DNA of 39,426 bases from contig JAEURK010000080.1 of the NCBI GenBank assembly GCA_016789175.1, positions 1 through 39,426 of the forward strand, written 5' to 3'. The notes beneath the pieces were generated by a model that had not been told where the DNA came from, did not search any database, and saw nothing but the letters and a program-made list of their open reading frames with translations. The DNA comes from Anaerolineales bacterium. Lineage in GTDB: Bacteria; Chloroflexota; Anaerolineae; Anaerolineales; UBA6663. Shown in pieces: positions 15,716 to 24,028 of the stretch. The stretch's first letter is position 1. Each line of letters starts with the position of its first letter. Both the position numbers and the translations under genes were made by a program.

Positions 15716-18700
15716 ATGGAGGCCTCGACGGTTTTGCTGCGGATATATCTTCTGGGTGACATCCGTCTCGAGTGGGACGGGCAGGTCGTTGCGTTGCCGC
15801 GCCGCGAAAGCGTGCTGCGGCTTTTCGCACGTCTGGCGCTCGAACCCGGCCGTGTCTGGCAGCGCGGCCCGCTGGCGTTCGGGATTTGGCCGGATATGCC
15901 TGAGGCCGATGCCCTGGCCAACCTACGGCGTCACCTATACCTCTTGCGCACGGCCCTCCCGGAACCGGCTCGAACCTGGTTGACCGTATCGGCGCGGGCC
16001 GTCACCTGGAACCCGGGTCCCGCCGCCTGGTGCGATTTCTTTGAACTGGAATCCGGGGCCGCCGACGAGGAGCCCCAGGCGCGCGTCGCCGCCCTCTATC
16101 GGGGCGAGCTCGCGGCCGGAGTCAATGACGATGAAGTTATCCTGGCCCAGCGCGAGCGCGCGCGCCTGCACCACGCTGGCCTGCTGAAGAGGCTGGCGAC
16201 CCGGGCCCTCGGGGTTCAGGCCTATCAACGGGGCCTGACCTGGGCTCGAGCGTTGGCCGCCCTCGATCCTTGGGACGAAGCGGCTGTCCGCCTGAAAATG
16301 ACCCTGGAGGCTTTGTCCGGCAACCGGGCCGCGGCGGTCGCGACGTATGAGGCCCTGGCGGTGAGCCTCAAGGCGGAGCTCCAAACCCTGCCCCTGCCGG
16401 AGACGATGGCGCTCTACGCCGATCTGGTCCACAACCGCATTCGGCCGCCGGCCCGACAATTGGAGGCCCCGGGCGCACCGCTCTTCATCGGTCGCCGCAG
16501 CGAGCTACGTCGATTAGCAGACGCCATCGCCGACCTGGCGCGTGGACATGGCCAGACGATCTTCGTCTCCGGCGAGGCCGGGGCCGGAAAGACCGCCCTG
16601 GTGCGCGCGGCGTTGTATCGCGACCCGTCAGGCGGGGAGCGCGGGCTGCGCGTGTTCTGGGCCGGCTGCCATCCTGTGCGCGATATCGAAGAAGCGCAGC
16701 CTTACGGCCTCTGGCAGCAGATCCTGACGACGGCGGCGCCGATCCTGGCCCACCGGGCCGACATCGCACCGGCCTTGCTCAATCAACTTCTGCCGTTGGT
16801 CCCCGATCTGGCGGTGCTGCGGCCGGGATTATTGGCCCCCTCGCAGCCGAGCGCGTCGGACCTGCGGGGCACCATCAAGCAGGCGTTGTTGGCGTTGGCG
16901 CAACCGGAGCCGTTCGTGGTGGCGATCGAAGACGCGCATTGGGCCGACCGACTCTCGCTCGAGCTTGTGGATGACATCGCGAGCTCGACCAACGCCCCCT
17001 TGCTGGTGATCACCCACCGGGCCGGTGATGCGAGCGAGGCTTTGCAGGCTCTCAAGCGGGTTTTGCGACGGCGACGTCGCGCCCAGGATTTGACGTTGGC
17101 GCCGTTTACACCGGAGGAGTCTCGTCGGTTCCTTGAGGAAGCGCTGGACGGTCAGGCGCTCACGCCTGGGCTGATCGATGAGCTCACGACGTATGCGAAC
17201 GGTCTGCCGCTGTTGCTGCGCGAAGCCGTCGACAGCCTGCTGGATGCCTGGCCGGAGGCGGAGCCGGTGCGCCCGCCGACCGGGTTGCGGGACGCGATCC
17301 GGATCCGTCTGGATCGATTGGCGCCCGATGCGCGTGAGGCCCTGGATGCGGCTGCGATCCTGGGGTTCTCGTTTCTCGACAGCGAGTTGCGCGCGGTCTT
17401 GAACTGGCGTCCCGGCCGCTTTGACGCGGCGCTGGATGTGTTGCTGGCTCGTCGGTTGCTCGTGCCATCCGGCCCGGATGCCCGCGACGACTATGCGTTC
17501 AATCACCAACTTGTGCACGAGGTGTTGCTGGCTGCCATTGCACCGGAGGCGGGCCAACGCCGGCACGCGGCTGTCGGGCGCGCGCTAGAGACACTTTATG
17601 GCGACGTCCGGGGGCAGTCGGCCCGGATCGCTCGCCATTACGAGTCTGGCGGGCTGTTCGATCGAGCTGCCCCGTTCTGGCTGAGCCAGGCCGAGGAAGT
17701 CGCCGATCTGGCGGCCTTCGAACAGGCCCGGGCGTTGATCGCCCACGTCGTACAGGGATCAGCCGACGAAGCCGAACTCCACGGCCAGGTGCTGGCGCGG
17801 GCGGCGCTGCTGCAGGCTGCACTGGCGCACTACGAAGGTCGCTCCGACGAGGCCTTGCGGCTGCTCGAGACAGCGCTGCCTCGCTGTCGAGAGTATCCGG
17901 CCCTGACCTGCCAGGCCCTGACGCTCGAGGCTTTCGTGCTTTCGGTGCGCGATCGCTGGCGGGAAGGCTATGCGCGCGCGGCCGAGGCCGTGCAGCTGGC
18001 CCGGGCGGCCGGCGATATCTCGGCTGAGGCTTCGGCGCTCAACCTCGCCGGCATCTGCCGCATGATGTTCGGGGAGACCCGCGCCGCGGTCGGTGATCTG
18101 GCGCTGGCCCTGGATCAACTGGAGGCTGCCGGGCGGGCACAGACCAGCCTGTATACCCAGACCCTGAACCACTTCGGCACGGCCCTGGTATTTATCCAGG
18201 ATTATCAACGCGCCATCGCCGTGCTCGAGCGGACTGTGGCGCAGACCCGCGCGGCCGGGCTGCGCCGTCTCGAAGCTGCGGCGCTGACGATGCTGGGTCA
18301 GGTCGCGCTCAACCGCGGCCGATATGCCGAGGCGATCGCACTCTACACGCAATCGATCGAGGTCGTCGGCGATTCGTACAGACCCGGTTTGTGGGCCAAG
18401 TTTGCCGGGCGGGGTGCGGCGTACCTGCGGCGCGGTGATGTGGCTGCGGCGCGGGCCGACTTCGAGCACGGTCTGACCCTCACAACTCAGCTCGGCACGC
18501 GCTATGGCCAGACCCTGATGCTGGGCTATCTGACCTCGTTGCGCCTGACGCGGCCGGGCATGGTGTCGGCCGATGGGCCCAGCCTGAAGGTTATCGAACA
18601 GGTCGCCACCGAAGCCGGGGTCCAACCGGTCGTCATGATGGCCGCCAACCTGACCGGCCAGATCTGGCGACTGATGGGCGATCTGCGGCGTTCGCGCGAG

Positions 18701-19219
18701 GCCCACGAACGGGCGCTGTGCGCGGCCGAGCAGACCCAAACGCCGGCCTTCCTCGTGTCCGCGCGCGCGCATCTCTGGCAGACCCGGGCGCTCGAGCCGA
18801 ACGCGGCGGAAGCACGCTGCGATCTGGAGGACCTGTTGGCACTGGCCCGGGCGGCCGGTGAAACCCCGGTGCTGATCCGCGGTCTCCTGGCTCTATCCGC
18901 GCTCGAACGTACAGGTGGCGGGACCGGCCGGGCGCTCGCCGCGGCCGGAGAGGCGAGCACGCTGGCACAAGCCTGTCCCGACCAGGCCCTGGTGGCCGAG
19001 GCCGAGTGGGCCCGGGCGCTGGCGCAGACGGCCGCAGGCGATGCTGAAGGTGCGCGTCGCAGCGCGGATCAGGCCCGTCGGCTGGCGCAGACCGAATATT
19101 GGCCTTTGCTGGCCGCCATGCGGCACCACCCGATATTGTTTGACGCCACGGTCGCGGACGACGCGCCGCAGGCGATCACGAACGACCTGTTGATTCTGAT
19201 AGGCTCCGACGTCCGTTAG
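15716..19219 (+). CDS. SARP/BTAD-type transcriptional regulator with STAND ATPase and TPR repeats
   Basis: A 1167-residue AfsR-like regulator. Residues ~5-95 form an OmpR-like winged helix (LLGDIRLEWDGQVVALPRRE to ADALANLRRHLYLLR), ~105-245 a bacterial transcriptional activator domain (LAQRERARLHHAGLLKRLA, LDPWDEAAVRLKMTLEAL), and ~258-640 an AAA/STAND ATPase with FIGRRSELRRL, Walker A GEAGAGKT (286-293) and Walker B VVAIEDAHWAD (Asp406). The C-terminal half is TPR-like helical repeats. ATG 15716 precedes the first strand of the winged helix; the open frame extends 54 codons further into repeat sequence and is unlikely to be coding. No Shine-Dalgarno sequence is obvious, so a slightly later start is possible. 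Its likely targets are the genes immediately downstream, by inference only. The ATPase-TPR half is related to that of the kinase at 7014. Confidence 0.88.
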   Translation: MEASTVLLRIYLLGDIRLEWDGQVVALPRRESVLRLFARLALEPGRVWQRGPLAFGIWPDMPEADALANLRRHLYLLRTALPEPARTWLTVSARAVTWNPGPAAWCDFFELESGAADEEPQARVAALYRGELAAGVNDDEVILAQRERARLHHAGLLKRLATRALGVQAYQRGLTWARALAALDPWDEAAVRLKMTLEALSGNRAAAVATYEALAVSLKAELQTLPLPETMALYADLVHNRIRPPARQLEAPGAPLFIGRRSELRRLADAIADLARGHGQTIFVSGEAGAGKTALVRAALYRDPSGGERGLRVFWAGCHPVRDIEEAQPYGLWQQILTTAAPILAHRADIAPALLNQLLPLVPDLAVLRPGLLAPSQPSASDLRGTIKQALLALAQPEPFVVAIEDAHWADRLSLELVDDIASSTNAPLLVITHRAGDASEALQALKRVLRRRRRAQDLTLAPFTPEESRRFLEEALDGQALTPGLIDELTTYANGLPLLLREAVDSLLDAWPEAEPVRPPTGLRDAIRIRLDRLAPDAREALDAAAILGFSFLDSELRAVLNWRPGRFDAALDVLLARRLLVPSGPDARDDYAFNHQLVHEVLLAAIAPEAGQRRHAAVGRALETLYGDVRGQSARIARHYESGGLFDRAAPFWLSQAEEVADLAAFEQARALIAHVVQGSADEAELHGQVLARAALLQAALAHYEGRSDEALRLLETALPRCREYPALTCQALTLEAFVLSVRDRWREGYARAAEAVQLARAAGDISAEASALNLAGICRMMFGETRAAVGDLALALDQLEAAGRAQTSLYTQTLNHFGTALVFIQDYQRAIAVLERTVAQTRAAGLRRLEAAALTMLGQVALNRGRYAEAIALYTQSIEVVGDSYRPGLWAKFAGRGAAYLRRGDVAAARADFEHGLTLTTQLGTRYGQTLMLGYLTSLRLTRPGMVSADGPSLKVIEQVATEAGVQPVVMMAANLTGQIWRLMGDLRRSREAHERALCAAEQTQTPAFLVSARAHLWQTRALEPNAAEARCDLEDLLALARAAGETPVLIRGLLALSALERTGGGTGRALAAAGEASTLAQACPDQALVAEAEWARALAQTAAGDAEGARRSADQARRLAQTEYWPLLAAMRHHPILFDATVADDAPQAITNDLLILIGSDVR

Positions 19220-19290
19220 CTCCGGATATCCGCGCGGGCACTACGTGCGGCGAGGACGAATCTGGGACGCTCGCGACTCACAATACGTGC

Positions 19291-19521
19291 ATGACCGATC
19301 CCCGACGCAGCGCGTTTTATGTGATCCGGATCTGGTGCGAACCCAGTCGGTTGGCGCCGCCCGGTGAATGGCGCGGGTCTCTGCGGGCCGCCGATGGATC
19401 ACGGGAGCGTCTCTTCAAATCAGCCGATGAACTCTGGCGCTACCTGACCACGGTCGGTCCCAACGATCCTGCCCGCTACCCTGCCATGCCCATTGATCTT
19501 CCAGGAGGAACCGATGATTGA
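19291..19521 (+). CDS. Small conserved-looking protein of unknown function
   Basis: A 76-residue soluble protein with a mixed, structured composition (FYVIRIWCEPS, GEWRGSLRAADGSRERLF, ELWRYLTTVG) and no recognised family. It has no signal peptide or membrane helix. It starts 71 bases after the SARP regulator and its TGA stop overlaps the ATG of the secreted beta-helix gene by eight bases; the strong ribosome site of that gene lies inside its last codons. That arrangement argues for a real, co-translated gene. The ATG at 19291 has CACAAT six bases upstream and no Shine-Dalgarno sequence, so it could be another leaderless start. Function not inferred. Confidence 0.65.
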   Translation: MTDPRRSAFYVIRIWCEPSRLAPPGEWRGSLRAADGSRERLFKSADELWRYLTTVGPNDPARYPAMPIDLPGGTDD

Positions 19522-21955
19522 CTATCGTTTGACCGCAGCAGCGCGGCCGCCGGCATTCTGGCGTCGCTGCGCCGGCGCCGGCCTGGCGTTGGCGCTGATG
19601 GCGAGCACGTTCGGGACGGCGCCGGCCTCGGCCGCCGATGTCACGATCTCGGTCACCACCACGGTCGACGAACTCAACGCCGACGGCGATTGCTCGCTGC
19701 GCGAGGCGATCCAGGCGGCCAATACCAATGCGGCCGTCGACGCCTGCCCGGCCGGCACGGCTATCGACACGGATCGCATCCTGCTCGGCGACGCTACCTA
19801 CACCCTGGGGATCCCCGGGACCACCGAGGACGCCAACGCGACCGGCGACCTCGATATCACGGCTGGGGGCCTCGTCGCCATCCAGGGCATGCCATTCGGC
19901 CACACCGTGATCAGCGGCGGCTATGGCGATCGGGTCTTCGACGTGATCGGCGCGGCTGCGACGCTCGAACTGTCCTTCATGACCGTGCGAGACGGCCTGA
20001 CCTTCGAGGAGTCGGGAGCCGGGATCCGCACCAACGGACGGCTGATCCTGCTGCAGACCCTGGTCACGCAGAACAACGTCCTGGGAAGCAATGCCGAATC
20101 GGTCGGCGGCGGAGTCTGTGTCGGCTGCGGCGACGGGACCGGATCGGCCTTTCTCTCGCTATCCAACGTGGTGGACAACAGCGCGCGCTCGGGTGGCGGG
20201 ATCTGGGGCAACCGGACGGTGATGTTGACCTATAGCGCCGTCCTCACGAACACCTCGGTCGTTGGCGCTGCCGGGATCTACTCGCTAGGCGATCTGATCC
20301 TGGAGAGCACGCTGGTCAGCGACAACGCCGCCAGCGCCGGTGTCGGCGGGGTCCTGGCAACCGGCGATTTCACGGGCACCAACGTGACGATCAGCCAAAA
20401 CACGGGTGTCATTAGCTCCACCGGTGGCCTGTATGTTTTCACAGCTGGTTCGCTGGTCAACAGCATCGTCGCCGGGAATGTGCCGTCCAACTGTGCGACG
20501 AGTCACCCGCTGACCTCCGGCGGGCACAACTTGAGCAGCGACAACTCCTGCGCCACGGAATTCACGGCCCCCGGCGACCTCAACAACACCGGGGCCTTGT
20601 TGGGCGATCTGCAGGCCAATGGCTTTAGTTCGTTCGTGCGGCCGCTGATCCCGGGCTCGCCGGCCATCGATGCCGGCGACAATGCGCTTTGCGCGACGAA
20701 CGACCAGCGAGGCGTGGCCCGCCCCCTCGAGGGCGATGGGGCCGGCTCGGCCGTCTGCGACATCGGCGCCTTCGAGTTCATCCCGCGGTTGTATGTCGAC
20801 GCCGGGATCACGGGCGATCAGACCGGGCTGAACTGGGCTCAGGCCATGGCGTCGCTGCAGGACGCGCTGGCCTATGCGACGCGCGGCACCGAGATCTGGG
20901 TCGCCGACGGCGTCTACTATCCCGATGCGGGACAGATCCAGGCGCCGGATGCGCGGACAGCGTCTTTTGTGCTCAAAGATCTGGTCGATGTGTACGGCGG
21001 TTTCGTCGGGAATGAGACGACGCTTGGCCAGCGTAACCCGGCCGTGAATTTGTCCATCCTGAGCGGAGACCTTGAGCAAAGCGACCTAAATACCGACGGC
21101 AATCACATCGCCGAGTCGTATACCGATATCGCCGGGGTCGACAACGCCTATCATGTGGTGACCGCCCCGGGCGGGATCTTTGGCATCCTGGATGGCTTCG
21201 TCATCACAGGCGGCTACGCCAACGGGTCGCTCCCCAACAACGTCGGTGGCGGCCTCTACAACAACCATTCGTATGTGGATTTTGCGAATCTCCTGTTCCG
21301 CGGCAATCGGGCCGACGGCGGTGGCGGCGCGATCAACCTCAACTCGAGCGCGACCTTCACCAACATCGCCGTGATCGCGAACTTTGGGACGTTCGGCGGC
21401 GGTATGCAGAACGACTCCGGGAGCAATGTGACGCTGACCAACGTCACGTTCAGCCACAACGTCGGCGGGATCGGCGGCGGTCTATTCAACGCCTCCAGCA
21501 ATCCCAGCCTGGTCAACGTCACCTTCAGCGACAATGCGGCCTCAGCCGCTTCGGGCGGCGGCATGTATAACGCCAGCAGCGCCCCGCGGCTGGTCAACAC
21601 GTTGATCGCGAACAGCGTTAGCGGCGGCGATTGCATCAACGCCGCCGGGAGTTTCCTGGCCGTCGGGTCGATCAACAACCTGATTGAAGACGACACAGCC
21701 GCCTGTGGGTTGATCCATGGGGTGAACGGCAATCTCACTGCGATCGACCCGTATCTCGATGACCTGCCCGCGACGGGCGGCCCCGCGACGACCCGAGCGC
21801 TGCTGCTGGGGTCGCCGATCATCAATGCCGGCACCAATGTGGGCTGTCCGGCCTTCGACCAGCGCCGGGTTCATCGCCCGATGTACGGTATCTGCGATAT
21901 CGGCGCCTATGAATATGGACGGATGGAGCTGTTCTTGCCGTCGCTCCGGAAGTAG
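19514..21955 (+). CDS. Secreted CSLREA-type right-handed beta-helix protein with two repeat modules
   Basis: An 813-residue exported protein. The N-terminus is a signal peptide (RR, then hydrophobic LALALMASTFGTA, cleavage near APASAAD). The CSLREA motif follows (DGDCSLREAIQAANTN), then beta-helix repeats rich in GGG and N-V-T-F/S-D-N units resembling Chlamydia Pmp repeats. Two modules each end in the same closing motif (GSPAIDAGDNALC to VCDIGAFEF, and GSPIINAGTNVGC to ICDIGAYEY). The second module opens with YVDAGITGDQTGLNWAQA. The protein ends in ELFLPSLRK, like the short hydrophobic-LP-R/K tails seen on secreted Chloroflexota proteins. AGGAGGAA lies just before ATG 19514. Likely cell-surface or adhesive; no enzyme active site was identified. 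Confidence 0.87.
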   Translation: MIDYRLTAAARPPAFWRRCAGAGLALALMASTFGTAPASAADVTISVTTTVDELNADGDCSLREAIQAANTNAAVDACPAGTAIDTDRILLGDATYTLGIPGTTEDANATGDLDITAGGLVAIQGMPFGHTVISGGYGDRVFDVIGAAATLELSFMTVRDGLTFEESGAGIRTNGRLILLQTLVTQNNVLGSNAESVGGGVCVGCGDGTGSAFLSLSNVVDNSARSGGGIWGNRTVMLTYSAVLTNTSVVGAAGIYSLGDLILESTLVSDNAASAGVGGVLATGDFTGTNVTISQNTGVISSTGGLYVFTAGSLVNSIVAGNVPSNCATSHPLTSGGHNLSSDNSCATEFTAPGDLNNTGALLGDLQANGFSSFVRPLIPGSPAIDAGDNALCATNDQRGVARPLEGDGAGSAVCDIGAFEFIPRLYVDAGITGDQTGLNWAQAMASLQDALAYATRGTEIWVADGVYYPDAGQIQAPDARTASFVLKDLVDVYGGFVGNETTLGQRNPAVNLSILSGDLEQSDLNTDGNHIAESYTDIAGVDNAYHVVTAPGGIFGILDGFVITGGYANGSLPNNVGGGLYNNHSYVDFANLLFRGNRADGGGGAINLNSSATFTNIAVIANFGTFGGGMQNDSGSNVTLTNVTFSHNVGGIGGGLFNASSNPSLVNVTFSDNAASAASGGGMYNASSAPRLVNTLIANSVSGGDCINAAGSFLAVGSINNLIEDDTAACGLIHGVNGNLTAIDPYLDDLPATGGPATTRALLLGSPIINAGTNVGCPAFDQRRVHRPMYGICDIGAYEYGRMELFLPSLRK

Positions 21956-21970
21956 GTCGCGGGCCATGCC

Positions 21971-22015
21971 CTACAACGACACGGGCCGGGTTCAACCCGG
22001 CCCGTGTCGTTGTAG
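21971..22015. terminator. 45-bp near-perfect palindrome, bidirectional terminator
   Basis: Arms 21971-21992 and 21994-22015 are exact reverse complements over 22 bases around a single central C. It sits between convergent stops (beta-helix gene and the unknown minus-strand gene), 15 and 13 bases from them. There are no long T runs, but the stem would end both transcripts or protect both 3' ends. Confidence 0.8.
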
Positions 22016-22028
22016 AAGAGGGGAGCGC

Positions 22029-22622
22029 CTACGCGTCGGGCCCGAGCATGTCGTCGAGCTCGTCGAAGGTCAGGCGAAAGTCGCGGCGCTTGTGGCGCAA
22101 CAACTGATTGAGGATCGCGGCCGCGACAGCTCCAAAGACCCCCGGGGATAATCGATAGGCGGGTAGAGCACGTGCCAGTACCGGCGTCGGGCCAGGCACC
22201 GGGACGACGGCCAGATCGTCGGCCACGGACGCGGCTTCGATGGCCAAAGTGATCGGCAGAAACGGCCCGCCACCGCCGCCCGGGCCGGCGAAGACCCGCA
22301 ATTCGGTCAGGTCGAGCGCCTTGATGACGAAACCCTTCTCGCTGCCGTCGGCCAACACGCCGTAGGCCTCGGAACGGGGGAAGAGATCGCCGCGCTCCTC
22401 GATCCAGGCAAAGGCCTCGGGCGCGTCGAATTCCTGCCCGATGTCGTCGATCACGGTCTCGGGCAGGAAGTAGGCGGGCATCTCCCACAAGCGATAGGCG
22501 GGGCGGAGCACGACCGGCCCCTCGATCACTGGCACGCCCAGGGCCTGCGCCTCGGGCCCGTAGACGAACACGAAGTGGCCGCCGTGAGCGATGACGCTGC
22601 CTTCAACAAGGGGGATGGACAT
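22029..22622 (-). CDS. Hypothetical protein, function unknown
   Basis: A 197-residue protein I do not recognise. It looks globular and soluble: an initial beta-rich segment (GHFVFVYGPEAQALGVPVIEG), an acidic middle (DAPEAFAWIEERGDLFP), a glycine run followed by a hydrophobic stretch (FAGPGGGGGPFLPITLAIEAAS), and a C-terminal basic helix and acidic tail (LLRHKRRDFRLTFDELDDMLG). No signal peptide or metal-binding motif is evident. The ATG at 22622 has neither a Shine-Dalgarno sequence nor a clear -10. It follows mdh on the same strand, separated by a hairpin at 22650-22697. Coding potential is supported by codon-position GC pattern and placement between convergent elements. Confidence 0.6.
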   Translation of the reverse strand: MSIPLVEGSVIAHGGHFVFVYGPEAQALGVPVIEGPVVLRPAYRLWEMPAYFLPETVIDDIGQEFDAPEAFAWIEERGDLFPRSEAYGVLADGSEKGFVIKALDLTELRVFAGPGGGGGPFLPITLAIEAASVADDLAVVPVPGPTPVLARALPAYRLSPGVFGAVAAAILNQLLRHKRRDFRLTFDELDDMLGPDA

Positions 22623-22649
22623 GGTTTGGGTCGGGTCGTTGAATGGCGA

Positions 22650-22697
22650 AGGACGAACGACGGAGGGTGGGTGAGGAACACCTCCGTCGTTCGTCCT
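22650..22697 (-). terminator. Hairpin between mdh and the downstream unknown gene
   Basis: Perfect 17-bp stem (22650-22666 with 22681-22697, AGGACGAACGACGGAGG) and a 14-base loop, 33 bases after the mdh stop on the minus strand. It has no T tract. It probably ends or stabilises the mdh transcript. Confidence 0.65.
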
Positions 22698-22730
22698 GTG
22701 CGATTTGCGAATGAGCCGCCGTCGCGCGGT

Positions 22731-23666
22731 TTAGAACTTCAACGCGCCCATCGTCTCGCGGATGAGCTTGACCGACTTGTCGGCCATGGCCTTCTCTTCG
22801 TCGGTGAGCGGGAACTGCAGGATCTCTTCCACGCCGCCGGCGCCGAGCTTGACCGGCACGCCGAAGTAGAGATCGCTGTAGCCGAACTCGCCCTCGAGGT
22901 AGGCCGAGGCCGGGACGATCAGCTTGCTGTCGAGCAGGATGGCTTCCGCCATGCGTGCTGCGGCGGCGCCCGGCGCGTAGTAAGCTGAGGTGCCAAGCAG
23001 GTTGACAATCTCGCCGCCGCCCTTGCGGGTGCGATCGACGATGGCCGTAACCTTCTCGGGCGAGAGCCATTCGGTGATCGGGCGACCAAAGACCGTCGAG
23101 TAGCGGGTGAGCGGCACCATCTCGTCGCCGTGACCGCCGAGCACGACGGTCTGGACGTTTTCGATCGAGACGTTCATCTCGAGCGCGATGAAAGCAGCCA
23201 TCCGGGCGCTGTCAAGGATGCCGGCCTGGCCCATCACCCGGTGCTTGGGCAGCCCGGAGAGCTTGTATGCCAGATACGTCATCGAGTCGAGCGGGTTGGT
23301 GACGACCACGATATAGGCGTTTGGCGATTTATCCAGCGCCTTGGACAGCACGTCGGTGATGATGCCCTGATTGGCGCTGACCAGGTCCTCGCGGCTCATG
23401 CCCGGCTTGCGCGGGAAGCCAGCCGTGATCACGATCACGTCCGAGTTCTCAGTGCCCTCGTAGGAGCCGTGCGCCGTCCCCATAATGCGGGCGTTGTAGC
23501 CGACGATCGGCGCCGCTTGGAGCAGGTCGAGTGACTTGCCCACCGGCGCGGTCTTTGCGATCTCGGCATCGACCAGCACGATGTCGCAGATGCCACGCTG
23601 GGCGAGCCAGAGCGCGCACGAGGCGCCCACATTGCCGGCGCCGACGACTGTTACTTTCTTTCTCAT
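22731..23666 (-). CDS. mdh: Malate dehydrogenase (LDH-like type)
   Basis: NAD-dependent interconversion of malate and oxaloacetate in the TCA cycle. The 311-residue protein has the Rossmann motif VGAGNVG (8-14), Asp33 for NAD binding, the substrate-specificity loop GFPRKPGMSRED with Arg86 and Arg92, Asn124, the catalytic pair Asp152 and His179 (GGHGDEM), and Arg155. Arg86 at the specificity position marks malate rather than lactate as substrate. The open frame extends 35 codons upstream; ATG 23666 is preceded by GAGGAGC and gives the family start MRKKVTVVGAGN. Transcribed alone from the promoter at 23762-23770. Confidence 0.95.
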   Translation of the reverse strand: MRKKVTVVGAGNVGASCALWLAQRGICDIVLVDAEIAKTAPVGKSLDLLQAAPIVGYNARIMGTAHGSYEGTENSDVIVITAGFPRKPGMSREDLVSANQGIITDVLSKALDKSPNAYIVVVTNPLDSMTYLAYKLSGLPKHRVMGQAGILDSARMAAFIALEMNVSIENVQTVVLGGHGDEMVPLTRYSTVFGRPITEWLSPEKVTAIVDRTRKGGGEIVNLLGTSAYYAPGAAAARMAEAILLDSKLIVPASAYLEGEFGYSDLYFGVPVKLGAGGVEEILQFPLTDEEKAMADKSVKLIRETMGALKF

Positions 23667-23761
23667 GTTTCGGTGCTCCTCATGGATGCTGATGGAGGAT
23701 GGCTGCGCACGTGAAACGGGCCATCTGCCATAGGAATGTAGTGACGGCCAAATCAGCGGCC

Positions 23762-23770
23762 ATTGTATCA
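23762..23770 (-). promoter_or_regulatory. Extended -10 promoter for mdh
   Basis: TGATACAAT on the minus strand, the same nine bases found before the nitrilase-fold gene, lies about 95 bases upstream of the mdh ATG. The leader includes the gene's normal Shine-Dalgarno sequence. No clear -35. Confidence 0.6.
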
Positions 23771-23833
23771 TTAGGCCCTATGGCGCCTGTTGGTCCAGGG
23801 CCAACACATCGAAAGTGAAACAGCGCGCGTTTT

Positions 23834-23866
23834 GCCACGTGTTTCACGAATTGAACCGAATTAGGA
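23834..23866 (+). repeat. AATTCG-rich dispersed element (copy 2)
   Basis: GCCACGTGTTTCACG followed by AATTGAACCGAATTAG aligns with 15587-15555 on the opposite strand at 27 of 33 positions. It lies in the 362-base divergent interval between mdh and the TIM-barrel-like gene, upstream of the mdh promoter. Confidence 0.65.
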
Positions 23867-23934
23867 TCGTTCGTGCCAAGTCGATTCGAGGTACTTGTGA
23901 CAAAGAACTCGGCCCTCGCGAATAGGAAGCGATA

Positions 23935-23959
23935 GCCCTGCCTGTTGGTCAGGCAGGGC
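23935..23959 (+). other. Structured segment upstream of the TIM-barrel-like gene
   Basis: A perfect 10-bp stem (GCCCTGCCTG with CAGGCAGGGC) and a five-base loop. Flanking pairs could extend the fold: CGATAG/CTATCG and CCCTCG/CGAGGG on either side (about 23911-23979). It sits about 70 bases before the next plus-strand start and could be a leader structure. It does not match a riboswitch I recognise. Confidence 0.4.
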
Positions 23960-24028
23960 AGTCCCGAGGGTACCTATCGATAACGACCGCCAGGCCTGCC
24001 GTGCGGCCCTGTCGATCTCAGGAGCATG

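Noticed and set aside
23905..24025. Known riboswitch (ZTP, fluoride, c-di-GMP) or tRNA
   Set aside because: I looked for the conserved cores and for a T-loop GGTTCGAATCC; none is convincing.
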